From an uncultured beta proteobacterium (GTDB lineage Bacteria > Pseudomonadota > Gammaproteobacteria > Burkholderiales > Burkholderiaceae_C), in the NCBI GenBank assembly GCA_903960915.1, contig CAJCCO010000060.1:1-64000 (forward strand): a stretch of 64,000 bases of DNA, given 5' to 3'. Positions 8,806 through 17,747 of this stretch are shown piece after piece; position 1 is the first letter of the stretch; each line of letters starts with the position of its first letter. The notes under the pieces were generated by a model. That model searched no databases. It was not told the origin of the DNA and saw nothing but the letters and a program-made list of their open reading frames with translations. Both the position numbers and the translations under genes were made by a program.

Positions 8806-10529
8806 ACGATATTCGCCGCACGGTTTTGTGGGTTGTTTTTGGTTTTTCCATGGTCTTGCTCTGGGACCAATGGCAGGTATACAACGGCCACAAAGCCACC
8901 TTTTTCCCCAGCGGCGCCACTGTGACCAGCCCGGCCACGTCGGCAACGCCCGCGGCCCTACCCAATGCACTCCCCAATGCCGTGCCCGCTGCGGTATCTG
9001 GCGCCACAGCAGTCAATGCCGTGCCTGGCGCAGCGGCACCGGTGCTGCCCGCCGCGACAGCCCCTGCCGCAGCGCGTGAACGCCTGGTGGTGAACACCGA
9101 TGTGCTCAAGCTGACTTTTGACACCCAAGGCGGCACATTGGTGCAAACCGAGTTTCTCAAGTTCACAGACAGCGCCGACAAAACGCGCTCTTTTGTCTTG
9201 CTGGATGAAAGCAGCTCCCGCAACTACACCGCTCAAAGCGGCTTGATTGCCCCCGTGGTAGGCCAAGAAATGCCAACCCACAAAACCGTCATGGCGGTGG
9301 TACCAGGCGAGCGCACGCTCAAAGACGGCAGCCAAGAGCTGGTGGTGCGTTTTGAGTCGCCTGAAGTGGGCGGCATCAAGTTGGTCAAAACCTTCACCCT
9401 GACGCGCGGCGCTTATGCGGTGGTGGTCAAGCATGAGGTGTTCAACGTAGGCAGCACCCCCGTGGCACCCCAGCTGTACCTGCAGTTGGTGCGCGATGGC
9501 AACAAACCCGTGGGCGAGTCTTCTTTTTATTCCACCTTCACCGGCCCAGCCGTTTACACCGACGCCCAGAAGTACCAAAAAGTGGAGTTCTCTGACATCG
9601 AGAAAAACAAGGTTGACGTGGAAAAGACCGCCACCAATGGCTACGTGGCCATGGTGCAGCACTACTTTGCCAGCGCCTGGTTGCTGGGCGACGGCATCAA
9701 GCGTGACCTGTTTATGCGCAAAGTGGACACCAACCTGTACGCCGTGGGCATGATTGCCCCGCTGAGCAATATTGCCCCCGGCAGCAGCCAGGTGATTGAC
9801 GCCAAATTCTTTGCCGGCCCGCAGGAAGAAAAAGTGCTGGAATCGCTGGCACCGGGCCTGGAGCTGGTGAAAGACTACGGCTGGCTCACCATTTTGGCCA
9901 AGCCACTGTACTGGCTGCTGGACCGTTTGCACGGCTTCATTGGCAACTGGGGCTGGTCCATCATGGCGCTGGTGCTGCTTTTGAAACTGGTTTTTTATTG
10001 GCTCAACGCCAAGGCCTACGCCAGCATGGCCAAGATGAAGGCCGTCAACCCCAAGATCATGGAAATGCGCGAGCGGCTCAAGGCTGACCCGCAAAAAATG
10101 CAGCAAGAGATGATGCGGATCTACCGCGAAGAAAAGGTCAACCCGATGGGCGGCTGCTTCCCCATCATGGTTCAAATTCCGGTGTTCATCGCCCTGTACT
10201 GGGTGCTGTTGTCCAGCGTGGAAATGCGCAACGCCCCCTGGGTGATGTGGATTCATGACCTTTCGGCGCCCGATCCTTACTACATCCTGCCCCTGGTCAT
10301 GACCCTGACCACCGTGCTGCAAACTGCGCTCAACCCCGCGCCGCCTGACCCATTGCAAGCCAAGATGATGTGGTTCATGCCGCTGGCCTTCAGCGTGATG
10401 TTCTTCTTCTTCCCGGCTGGCCTGGTGCTGTACTGGATCACCAACAACGTGTTGTCGATTGCGCAGCAGTGGGTCATCAACACCCGCATGGGTGTGCCTC
10501 CCCAGTTCAATCTGCCGAAATTCAATTAA
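8802..10529 (+). CDS. yidC: Membrane protein insertase YidC
   Basis: Inserts and folds inner-membrane proteins alone or with SecYEG. From ATG 8802 the protein has 575 residues: an N-terminal signal-anchor helix (about 6-23), an Ala/Pro-rich linker (about 35-90), the large periplasmic domain, and a C-terminal bundle of about five helices beginning near GFIGNWGWSIMALVLLLKL. The frame is open further upstream to 8703, but ATG 8802 overlaps the yidD stop (ATGA) and gives the canonical MNDIRRTVLW start. Confidence 0.96.
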   Translation: MNDIRRTVLWVVFGFSMVLLWDQWQVYNGHKATFFPSGATVTSPATSATPAALPNALPNAVPAAVSGATAVNAVPGAAAPVLPAATAPAAARERLVVNTDVLKLTFDTQGGTLVQTEFLKFTDSADKTRSFVLLDESSSRNYTAQSGLIAPVVGQEMPTHKTVMAVVPGERTLKDGSQELVVRFESPEVGGIKLVKTFTLTRGAYAVVVKHEVFNVGSTPVAPQLYLQLVRDGNKPVGESSFYSTFTGPAVYTDAQKYQKVEFSDIEKNKVDVEKTATNGYVAMVQHYFASAWLLGDGIKRDLFMRKVDTNLYAVGMIAPLSNIAPGSSQVIDAKFFAGPQEEKVLESLAPGLELVKDYGWLTILAKPLYWLLDRLHGFIGNWGWSIMALVLLLKLVFYWLNAKAYASMAKMKAVNPKIMEMRERLKADPQKMQQEMMRIYREEKVNPMGGCFPIMVQIPVFIALYWVLLSSVEMRNAPWVMWIHDLSAPDPYYILPLVMTLTTVLQTALNPAPPDPLQAKMMWFMPLAFSVMFFFFPAGLVLYWITNNVLSIAQQWVINTRMGVPPQFNLPKFN

Positions 10530-10537
10530 GCACAAAT

Positions 10538-10612
10538 CCCCCCGAAGCGCCTGCGGCGCCTCTCCCCGGGGGGCGACAGCAGCGGCCCGGCGCAGCCGGT
10601 TCCGCGTTGTCT
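10538..10612. repeat. GC-rich palindromic intergenic repeat
   Basis: Between yidC and mnmE, CCCCCC (10538-10543) and GGGGGG (10568-10573) enclose a second palindrome, GCGCC TGC GGCGC (10547-10559), followed by a GC-rich tail to about 10612. Elements of this shape are common between genes of Comamonadaceae. It may act as a weak terminator or a REP-like element. The word AGCGCCTGCGGCGCCT recurs inside lptC near 16469-16484. Confidence 0.5.
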
Positions 10613-10688
10613 CTGGTTTAACGTACGACCCGCCACCGCTGCTTGGGTGGCCGTGTGTCCAACGCGTCCCTGACTACACTCCCCCTCT

Positions 10689-12092
10689 ATGCTGAGCCGT
10701 CACCACGACCCTATTCTGGCCATTGCCACCGCCCCCGGGCGCGGCGCGGTGGGCATTGTGCGGGTGAGTGGCAAAAGCCTTGTTGCCCTGATGCAGTTGC
10801 TGTTCGGGCGCGCCCTGCCGGCGCGCGAGGCCATGTACCTGCCCTTCGCCGACGCACAGGGCGCACCCATTGACCAAGGCCTGGCGATTTACTTCCCGGC
10901 GCCGCACTCGTTCACTGGCGAAGATGTGCTCGAACTGCAAGCCCACGGCGGGCCGGTGGTGTTGCAGTTGTTGCTGGCGCGCTGTCTGCAAGCGGCACAG
11001 CACACCACCCCGGCAGGCGCTGCAGTGCTACCAGGTTTGCGCCTGGCCACTGCGGGCGAGTTTTCAGAACGCGCTTTTCTCAACGACAAAATCGACCTGG
11101 CCCAGGCCGAGGCGATTGCCGACCTGATTGATGCCAGCACGGAGGCCGCCGCGCGCAGCGCCAGCCGCTCGCTGGCCGGTGCGTTCTCGCAGGAAATTCA
11201 CCAACTGCGCGACGCCCTGATTCACCTGCGCATGTTGGTGGAGGCGACGCTGGATTTTCCGGAAGAAGAGATTGATTTCTTGCGCAAGGCCGATGCCCAG
11301 GGTCAGTTACACCGCCTGCAGCAGCGTTTGCATGCCGTGTCGCAACGCGCTCAGCAGGGCGCGCTGCTGCGCGAGGGCATCAAAGTGGTGATTGCCGGGC
11401 AGCCCAACGCCGGCAAATCGTCCCTGCTCAACGCGCTGGCCGGGGCCGAGTTGGCCATCGTCACGCCGATTGCTGGCACCACGCGCGACAAAGTGCAGCA
11501 AACCATTCAGATTGAAGGCGTGCCGGTGCATGTGGTGGACACCGCCGGCCTGCGCGAGAGTGCCGACGAGGTGGAAAAAATAGGCATTGAACGCGCCTGG
11601 GACGCGATTGAAGGCGCCGATGCCGTGCTGTTTTTGCACGACCTGACCCGCGCAAATGCCCCCGACTACCAGGCCGGTGACGCAGCCATTGCAGCGGCCA
11701 TGGCGCGCAAGGTGTCTGCCCGCGTGCCGGTACTCGATATCTGGAACAAAGCCGACGCCAGCGACACCGCGCTGCCCGCTGCCGGGCTGGTGCTGTCCGC
11801 CAAAACCGGCGCCGGGCTGGATGCGTTGCGCCGTGAATTGCTGAAACTGGCCGGGTGGCAGCCAGGCGCCGAGGGCGTCTACATGGCGCGCGAGCGCCAT
11901 GTGCAGGCGCTGCAGCAGGTGGCCAGCCATCTGGAATTTGCCAGCGCGCACCTGGCAGCGCAAGCCCAGTCGCTGGACTTGCTGGCCGAAGAGCTGCGTC
12001 TGGCGCAAAACGCCTTGAACCAGATCACGGGTGAATTCAGTTCGGATGATTTGCTGGGCGTGATTTTTTCCAGCTTCTGCATCGGCAAATAA
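10689..12092 (+). CDS. mnmE: tRNA modification GTPase MnmE
   Basis: With MnmG it adds the carboxymethylaminomethyl group to wobble uridine 34 of certain tRNAs. The 467 residues match the family length. They include the N-terminal folate-binding domain ([16 protein letters not shown]), the helical domain, the inserted GTPase domain ([25 protein letters not shown]), and the C-terminal CIGK motif with its catalytic cysteine. It is the last gene of the conserved rpmH-to-mnmE series and faces apt. Confidence 0.97.
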   Translation: MLSRHHDPILAIATAPGRGAVGIVRVSGKSLVALMQLLFGRALPAREAMYLPFADAQGAPIDQGLAIYFPAPHSFTGEDVLELQAHGGPVVLQLLLARCLQAAQHTTPAGAAVLPGLRLATAGEFSERAFLNDKIDLAQAEAIADLIDASTEAAARSASRSLAGAFSQEIHQLRDALIHLRMLVEATLDFPEEEIDFLRKADAQGQLHRLQQRLHAVSQRAQQGALLREGIKVVIAGQPNAGKSSLLNALAGAELAIVTPIAGTTRDKVQQTIQIEGVPVHVVDTAGLRESADEVEKIGIERAWDAIEGADAVLFLHDLTRANAPDYQAGDAAIAAAMARKVSARVPVLDIWNKADASDTALPAAGLVLSAKTGAGLDALRRELLKLAGWQPGAEGVYMARERHVQALQQVASHLEFASAHLAAQAQSLDLLAEELRLAQNALNQITGEFSSDDLLGVIFSSFCIGK

Positions 12093-12120
12093 ACGTCGAC
12101 AAATAAAGGTCGACAAATAA
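12084..12120. repeat. Three short tandem repeats at the mnmE 3' end
   Basis: GTCGACAAATAA occurs twice, 14 bases apart (12095-12106 and 12109-12120), and a degenerate third copy, GGCAAATAA, covers the mnmE stop codon (12084-12092). Each copy carries an in-frame or shifted TAA. It looks like a small local duplication of the gene end. Confidence 0.5.
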
Positions 12121-12131
12121 CCGCGCGCTGG

Positions 12132-12698
12132 TCAGTGCCCGGCAAAGTCCAACAAGGTGAACAAGGGCAAGCCCGAGGCGCGCAGGCGCTCAGAGCCACC
12201 GAGTTCGGGCAGGTCCACAATGGCGGCGCCTTCCATCACGTGGGCGCCAAGTTTTTCCAGCAGTTTCTTGCCCGCCATCATGGTGCCGCCGGTGGCAATC
12301 AGGTCGTCAATCAAGAGCACGCGGTCGCCCGGTTTGACGGCGTCGGTGTGCAGCTCCACGGTGGCGCTGCCGTATTCCAGTTCGTAGGTTTCTTCTACCG
12401 TGGTAAAGGGCAGCTTGCCTTTTTTGCGGATGGGCACAAAGCCCACGTTGAGCTCATAGGCCACCACCGCACCCAGAATGAAACCCCGGGCGTCCAGTCC
12501 GGCCACCACATCGGGACGCATGTGGGGGTCCATGTAGCGGTGCACAAAGGCGTCAATCAACACCCGAAAGACCTTGGCATCTTGCAACAGCGGCGTGATG
12601 TCGCGGAACTGCACGCCCGGCGCAGGCCAGTCGGGCACGGTACGAATGTGGGCTTTGAGGTACTCGGTGACGGGTAAGGTGGAAGGCGTTTGTTGCAT
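12132..12698 (-). CDS. apt: Adenine phosphoribosyltransferase
   Basis: Salvages adenine to AMP using PRPP. The 188-residue protein has the phosphoribosyltransferase signature [14 protein letters not shown], the N-terminal [20 protein letters not shown] typical of Apt, and the [10 protein letters not shown] loop. It is monocistronic and convergent with mnmE. Length and motifs agree with bacterial Apt (about 175-190 residues). Confidence 0.95.
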   Translation of the reverse strand: MQQTPSTLPVTEYLKAHIRTVPDWPAPGVQFRDITPLLQDAKVFRVLIDAFVHRYMDPHMRPDVVAGLDARGFILGAVVAYELNVGFVPIRKKGKLPFTTVEETYELEYGSATVELHTDAVKPGDRVLLIDDLIATGGTMMAGKKLLEKLGAHVMEGAAIVDLPELGGSERLRASGLPLFTLLDFAGH

Positions 12699-12772
12699 GA
12701 ATCAGGGACCTGTTCTTTGAGACACTATTGTGCACGCCAGCGAGTGCGCCGTGCGCTTGACCGGTGGGCGGC

Positions 12773-14758
12773 TCAGCCTTTGCGCAAGCTCTGCTCGGCC
12801 AGGGCCAGGCTTTGTGCCCTGCCGGAGAGTACCAGCGTGTCGCCGTCTGCCAACACCGGGTCTTGCGCCAGGTCCATCAGCTCGCCGGTGTGTCGGCGCA
12901 GGCTGACGACTCGCACCTCCATTGCCGGCAAAGCCTGGCGCGACAGGCGTTGGCCCAGGGCCTGTGCGCCTTCGCTCAGCGTGACGGTGGTGAGCCGCTC
13001 TTGGTGGAGTTCGTCGAAGGTGTCGTCATCGGCGCCATGAAAGTAACCCCGCAGCAGTTTGTAGCGGGCATCGCGCTGTTCCTGCACGGTGCGAATGACG
13101 CGGCGCATGGGCACACCCACCAGCGCCAGGGCGTGGCTGGCCAGCATCAGCGAGCCTTCAATCGCCTCGGGCACCACTTCTGTGGCACCGGCTTGTTGCA
13201 GGGCTTCGAGGTCATGGTCGTCCTGCGTGCGCACAATCACCGGCACTTGGGGCGCGTGGGCGCGCACATGCGCCAGCACCTTGATGGCGGCTGGCGTTTC
13301 AAGGTAGGTAATCACGACCGCGCTGGCGCGCGCCAGCCCCGAGGCCATCAGGGCGGGCAGGCGCGCGGCGTCGCCAAACACCACCGAGTCCCCGGCAGCG
13401 GCCGCCTGACGCACGCGGTCGGGGTCGAGGTCAAGCGCAATGTAGGCAATGTTTTCGCGCTCCAGCATGCGTGCCAGGTTCTGGCCGCAGCGGCCGTAGC
13501 CGCAAATGATGACGTGCTTGGAGGTGTTGATGGTCTTGCGCGCAATGTTAGTGAGTTGCAGGGACTGTTGCAGCCACTCGCTGCTGACTAGGCGCAGCAC
13601 AATTTTGTTGCTGTACATGATGAGAAAGGGCGTGGCCAGCATGGACAGCACCATGCTCGCCAGAATCGGGTTGAGCAGCGCGGGCGGCACCAGCGCATGC
13701 GCTTGCGCCAGGGTCAGCAACACAAAGCCGAACTCCCCGGCTTGCGCCAGGTACAGGCCCGTTCGCAAAGACACCCCCATGCTGGCGCCCAGGCCGTGCG
13801 CCAGGCCCGTGACTAGCGCAACCTTGAAGAGAATGGGCAAGGTCACCAGCAGCAGCACCAAGGGCCAGCGCTCCAGCACCAGACGCCAGTCCAGCATCAT
13901 GCCGATGCTGATAAAAAACAGGCCCAGCAGCACGTCGTGAAACGGGCGTATGTCGGTCTCCACCTGGTGCTTGTATTCGGTTTCGGAGATCAGCATGCCG
14001 GCAATAAAAGCACCTAGCGCCAGGCTCAAGCCGGCCAGCTCGGTCAGCCAGGCCAGGCCCAGCGTGACCAGCAGCAGGTTCAGCACAAACAGTTCTTCAC
14101 TCTTGCGCCGCGCCACCAGGGTGAGCCACCAGCGCATCACGCGCTGCCCCCCCACTAGCAGCACTGTGATCAAAACCACCGCTTTCAGGCCCGCCTCCAG
14201 AAGCGTGCCCACCAAGTCTTCGCCAGCGGCGCCCAGGGCGGGAATCAGCACCAACAGTGGCACCACGGCCAAGTCCTGAAACAGCAACACCCCCATCACG
14301 CGCTTGCCGTGGGGTGACTCCATCTCCATGCGCTCGTTCATGAGCTTGACCACAATGGCCGTGCTGCTCATGGCCAGCGCGCCCGACAAGGCCAGTGCCG
14401 CCTGCCAGCTCATGCCCCACAGCCGCGGCGCTAGGTAAGCCAACGCCAGCGTGGCACCGGTGCTGAGCAGCATGGTGAGCACCACCTGAAACAGACCCAG
14501 GCCAAACACGTGGCGGCGCATGGCGCGCAGTTTGTGCAGGTTGAACTCCAACCCGATGACAAACATCAAGAACACCACCCCGAACTCGCCCAAGTGGCGT
14601 ACGCCATCGGCGTTCTTGGCCAGCGCCAGTGCATTGGGGCCAATCAGCACGCCAACCGTCAAATAGCCCAGCATGGGTGGCAATTTCAGGTAGCGGCACG
14701 CCACCACGCCGAGCACGGCGGCCAGCAGGTAAAACAAAGTCAGTTCTAAGGGGCTCAT
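12773..14758 (-). CDS. CPA2-family cation:proton antiporter with TrkA-N domain (KefB/YbaL-like)
   Basis: A membrane antiporter of the monovalent cation:proton antiporter-2 family. Residues 1-385 form about 12 membrane helices with the family segments GYLTVGVLIGP, GEFGVVFLMFVIGLEF and QAGEFGFVLLTLA. Residues around 405-530 form a Rossmann TrkA-N domain (HVIICGYGRCGQNLARML). The last 100 residues resemble a TrkA-C-like domain. The likely substrate is potassium. The sequence does not decide between a glutathione-gated KefB/C and a YbaL-type protein, and no KefF/G partner gene is next to it. It is divergent from kdsD with only 44 bases between starts. Confidence 0.88.
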   Translation of the reverse strand: MSPLELTLFYLLAAVLGVVACRYLKLPPMLGYLTVGVLIGPNALALAKNADGVRHLGEFGVVFLMFVIGLEFNLHKLRAMRRHVFGLGLFQVVLTMLLSTGATLALAYLAPRLWGMSWQAALALSGALAMSSTAIVVKLMNERMEMESPHGKRVMGVLLFQDLAVVPLLVLIPALGAAGEDLVGTLLEAGLKAVVLITVLLVGGQRVMRWWLTLVARRKSEELFVLNLLLVTLGLAWLTELAGLSLALGAFIAGMLISETEYKHQVETDIRPFHDVLLGLFFISIGMMLDWRLVLERWPLVLLLVTLPILFKVALVTGLAHGLGASMGVSLRTGLYLAQAGEFGFVLLTLAQAHALVPPALLNPILASMVLSMLATPFLIMYSNKIVLRLVSSEWLQQSLQLTNIARKTINTSKHVIICGYGRCGQNLARMLERENIAYIALDLDPDRVRQAAAAGDSVVFGDAARLPALMASGLARASAVVITYLETPAAIKVLAHVRAHAPQVPVIVRTQDDHDLEALQQAGATEVVPEAIEGSLMLASHALALVGVPMRRVIRTVQEQRDARYKLLRGYFHGADDDTFDELHQERLTTVTLSEGAQALGQRLSRQALPAMEVRVVSLRRHTGELMDLAQDPVLADGDTLVLSGRAQSLALAEQSLRKG

Positions 14759-14802
14759 GCCTTGATACTAGCAAGTGTCGGGAGCCTCTATAAAATGCCG
14801 CC

Positions 14803-15804
14803 ATGACAAGTCAAAAATCGGTAGGTTCAAATTTCAATGCCGAGCGCGCTATTCGCATGGCGCAGGAAACCCTGGACATTGAAGCGGCCGCCCTTTTGCG
14901 TTTGAAACAGCAACTGGGCGACTCGTTTTCCCAGACCGTGGCCCTGATGCTGAATGTGACCGGACGAGTGGTGGTGATGGGCATGGGCAAGAGTGGTCAT
15001 ATCGGGCGCAAGATTGCCGCCACGCTGGCCTCCACCGGTACGCCCGCCCTGTTTGTGCACCCGGCCGAAGCCAGCCATGGCGATCTGGGCATGATTCAGA
15101 AGTCCGACCTGGTGCTGGCCATCTCCAATAGCGGAGAGTCTGCCGAACTCACCGCCATCTTGCCGGTGCTCAAGCGCCTGGGGGTGCCACTGGTGGCCAT
15201 GACGGGCCAAGACGATTCCAGCCTGGCGCGCTACGCCGACCTGTTTCTTGATTGCCGTGTTGAAAAAGAAGCTTGCCCGCTGAACCTGGCGCCCACCGCC
15301 AGCACCACGGCGCAACTGGCGCTGGGCGATGCACTGGCCGTGGCGCTGCTGGACGCGCGTGGCTTCAAAGCGGAAGACTTTGCCCGCTCCCACCCCGGCG
15401 GAGCGCTGGGGCGCAAACTGCTGACGCTGGTCAGCGACGTGATGCGCAGTGGCGACCAGGTGCCCGCCGTCAACCCCGAGGCCAGCTTGATCAACCTGAT
15501 GCGCGAAATGAGCGCCAAAGGCCTGGGCGTGGCCGCCGTGGTGGATGAACAACGGCACGTGCTGGGCATCTTCACCGACGGCGACCTGCGCCGGCTGGTG
15601 GAAAAAGGCACCGACTTGCGCACCGCCACCGCCGAGCAGGTCATGCACCGCTCGCCCACCACCATTGCTTGCCACACGCTAGCGGCCGAAGCCGCGCAGT
15701 TGATGGAGCAACGCTGCATCACCAGCGTGCTGGTGCTTGACGCCCAAGGCAGCCTGTGCGGCGCGCTCAACACCAACGATTTGATGCGGGCCAAGGTCAT
15801 CTGA
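14803..15804 (+). CDS. kdsD: D-arabinose 5-phosphate isomerase
   Basis: Converts ribulose 5-phosphate to arabinose 5-phosphate, the first step towards KDO for lipopolysaccharide. The 333 residues contain a SIS sugar-isomerase domain (about 40-175; VVVMGMGKSGHIGRKIAATLASTGTP, ISNSGES) and two C-terminal CBS domains (about 205-330). Its stop TGA overlaps the kdsC ATG by one base, so kdsD, kdsC and lptC form a tightly coupled operon. Confidence 0.95.
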   Translation: MTSQKSVGSNFNAERAIRMAQETLDIEAAALLRLKQQLGDSFSQTVALMLNVTGRVVVMGMGKSGHIGRKIAATLASTGTPALFVHPAEASHGDLGMIQKSDLVLAISNSGESAELTAILPVLKRLGVPLVAMTGQDDSSLARYADLFLDCRVEKEACPLNLAPTASTTAQLALGDALAVALLDARGFKAEDFARSHPGGALGRKLLTLVSDVMRSGDQVPAVNPEASLINLMREMSAKGLGVAAVVDEQRHVLGIFTDGDLRRLVEKGTDLRTATAEQVMHRSPTTIACHTLAAEAAQLMEQRCITSVLVLDAQGSLCGALNTNDLMRAKVI

Positions 15805-16352
15805 TGGCGCCCGCCCTCAATTTCGCACCCGAGCTGCTGCTCAAGGCCCAGGGCATCCGCGTGGTGTTCTTCGATGTGGACGGGGTCTTGACCGACGGCG
15901 GCCTGCACTACACCGAGGCGGGTGAAACCATCAAACGCTTCAACACCCTGGACGGCCAAGGTCTCAAGCTGCTGCAGCGCGCTGGCCTGGTGGTTGCTGT
16001 CATCACTGGACGCGACTCCCAACCGCTGCGCACCCGGCTGCAAGCCCTGGGGGTGACGCAGGTGGCCTACGGCACCGAAGACAAACGCCCGGCCGCCGAG
16101 CACATGCTGCAAAGCCTAGGGCTTGACTGGCAGCAAGCCGCCGCTATGGGCGACGACTGGCCCGATCTGGCCGTGATGCAACGCTGCGCCTTTGCCTGCG
16201 CGCCGCTCAATGCCCACGCCGAGGCGAAAGCCATCGCCCACCACGTCACCACCGCACGAGGCGGCGACGGGGCGGTGCGGGAATTCTGCGACCTGCTGCT
16301 GATCGCCAGCGGCCAATACGCCAACTTGCTGCAGGCCAGCACCGACGGATGA
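15804..16352 (+). CDS. kdsC: 3-deoxy-D-manno-octulosonate 8-phosphate phosphatase
   Basis: HAD-family phosphatase that releases KDO from KDO 8-phosphate. From ATG 15804 it has 182 residues with the HAD motif FFDVDGVLTDGG, the GRDS motif II and the GDDWPDL motif, matching small KdsC enzymes that act as tetramers without a cap domain. The frame continues upstream inside kdsD, but the start overlapping the kdsD stop (TGATG) gives the normal length. It overlaps lptC by 4 bases. Confidence 0.95.
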   Translation: MAPALNFAPELLLKAQGIRVVFFDVDGVLTDGGLHYTEAGETIKRFNTLDGQGLKLLQRAGLVVAVITGRDSQPLRTRLQALGVTQVAYGTEDKRPAAEHMLQSLGLDWQQAAAMGDDWPDLAVMQRCAFACAPLNAHAEAKAIAHHVTTARGGDGAVREFCDLLLIASGQYANLLQASTDG

Positions 16353-16963
16353 AATTGCTTCGATTCCTGTGGGACCGACTCTCGCTGTACCTGCCGGTCA
16401 TCCTGATGGGCGTGCTGGCGTTGGGCGCCTACTGGCTGGTGCGCAGCACCCCCATGCTGATAGTCCCAGCGCCTGCGGCGCCTGTCAGCCATGAACCCGA
16501 TTACTTCATGCGCCAGTTTTCTGTCAAAACCTTTGATGCCACTGGACGCCTCAAAAGCGAAGTCAGTGGCAGCCAGGCGCGCCACTTCCCCGATACCGAT
16601 ACCCTGGAAATTGACGAAGTACGCATTCGCTCTTTCAATGCACAAGGCCAACTCACCACAGCCACCGCCACCCGCGCCTTAACCAATGGCGATGCCTCTG
16701 AGGTGCAATTGTTCGGCAAGGCCGAAGTGGTGCGCACGGAGCAGGCCGATGCAACGGGCGCCACCAAGCCCCGCCTGATGTTCAAGAGTGAGTTCTTGCA
16801 CGCTTTTATGAAAACCGAACGCGTGATCTCTAACCAGCCCGTGGAACTGACACGCGGTCAAGACCGCTTCACCGCCGACGCCATGGACTTTGACAATCCT
16901 TCAAGCACCATGGAACTGAAGGGCCGCGTCAAAGGCATTTTGGAACCCGCCAGCCGACCATAA
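16349..16963 (+). CDS. lptC: LPS export protein LptC
   Basis: Inner-membrane-anchored periplasmic component of the Lpt bridge that carries lipopolysaccharide from LptBFG to LptA. The 204 residues start with a single membrane helix (about 14-32, LPVILMGVLALGAYWLV) followed by a beta-rich periplasmic domain ending in LKGRVKGIL, as in LptC. It is coupled to kdsC through an ATGA overlap. lptA and lptB, which usually follow in related genomes, are not here; a terminator and an unrelated gene follow. Confidence 0.9.
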   Translation: MKLLRFLWDRLSLYLPVILMGVLALGAYWLVRSTPMLIVPAPAAPVSHEPDYFMRQFSVKTFDATGRLKSEVSGSQARHFPDTDTLEIDEVRIRSFNAQGQLTTATATRALTNGDASEVQLFGKAEVVRTEQADATGATKPRLMFKSEFLHAFMKTERVISNQPVELTRGQDRFTADAMDFDNPSSTMELKGRVKGILEPASRP

Positions 16964-17024
16964 AGAGGCTGGAACCCGGGGCACTGGCACGGATTGGGCT
17001 ATTGTCAAAATCACCCGCCCATGA

Positions 17025-17049
17025 CAAAAGGGCCACAAGGGCCCTTTTG
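17025..17049. terminator. Bidirectional intrinsic terminator
   Basis: CAAAAGGGCC (17025-17034) and GGCCCTTTTG (17040-17049) form a perfect 10-bp stem with a 5-base loop, with A and T tracts on both arms. It lies between lptC on the plus strand and the RNA-binding protein gene on the minus strand and should stop transcription from both sides. Confidence 0.8.
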
Positions 17050-17088
17050 TTGGGGTTGGCCTAGGCCAACCTGATGCTAAGCAGGTGC

Positions 17089-17529
17089 TTAGTAGCTGCT
17101 GCGGCCACCGCCGTAACCACCACCACCACCGCCGCCGCCGCCACTACGGCCGCCGCCAGCGCCACCGCCGTAACCGCCACCGCCGCCGCCGCCACTACGG
17201 CCGCCGCCAGCGCCACCGCCGTAACCGCCACCACCACCACCGCCGCCACCGAATCCACCGCCAGTGCGGGGAGGACGGGCTTCCATTGGACGGGCTTCGT
17301 TCACCACGAGACCGCGACCGCCGTACTGTTGGCCGTTCATGCCGTTGATAGCAGCTTGTGCCTCAGCGTCGCTGCCCATTTCCACAAAGCCGAAGCCTTT
17401 GGAGCGGCCAGTGTCACGTTCCATCATGACTTTTGCGCTGGTGACTGTGCCGTGTGCAGCAAATGCTTGTTGCAGATCTTCGTCACGGAAAGAATAGGGC
17501 AGGTTGCCCACATAAAGTTTGTTGCCCAT
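17089..17529 (-). CDS. RRM-domain RNA-binding protein with glycine-rich tail
   Basis: The 146-residue protein starts with one RNA-recognition motif: RNP2 as KLYVGNLPYS near residue 3-12 and RNP1 as SKGFGFVEM near 40-50. After residue 85 it becomes almost pure Gly with Tyr, Ala, Arg and Ser. This is the architecture of bacterial Rbp proteins and plant glycine-rich cold-inducible RNA-binding proteins, which act as RNA chaperones. The frame opens 5 codons earlier, but ATG 17529 has a GAGGAG ribosome-binding site and gives the canonical MGNKLYVGNLPY start. The tail is encoded by a 51-bp tandem repeat. Confidence 0.93.
   Translation of the reverse strand: MGNKLYVGNLPYSFRDEDLQQAFAAHGTVTSAKVMMERDTGRSKGFGFVEMGSDAEAQAAINGMNGQQYGGRGLVVNEARPMEARPPRTGGGFGGGGGGGGGYGGGAGGGRSGGGGGGGYGGGAGGGRSGGGGGGGGGYGGGRSSY
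17131..17232 (-). repeat. 51-bp tandem repeat encoding the glycine-rich tail
   Basis: A 51-bp unit (17131-17181) repeats in the next 51 bases (17182-17232), seen for example from the identical GCCACTACGG words at 17140-17149 and 17191-17200. Each unit encodes a 17-residue block with the pattern GYGGGAGGGRS plus glycines. Such repeats change copy number easily by slippage. Confidence 0.75.
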
Positions 17530-17747
17530 GAAAGGACTCCTCAAAATAACTCAAAAAGCGATGGAGTCCAAAACCGCAATCAACAAACCAATGAAGACTT
17601 AAAGCAGACGCGAAACTGACTAAACACCGCAAACTCGTACGTTTAAAAAAAACAATACGGCGCCATTATGCTTCAGGAATATTTTTTTGCGTCAAATATT
17701 TTTAAACCGACACAAATCAGTGGTATTAGCAACAATTTTGAGACTTT

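Noticed and set aside
8958-10535. 525-codon open frame antisense to yidC
   Set aside because: It is a His/Gln/Gly-rich shadow of the high-GC yidC gene with no domains.
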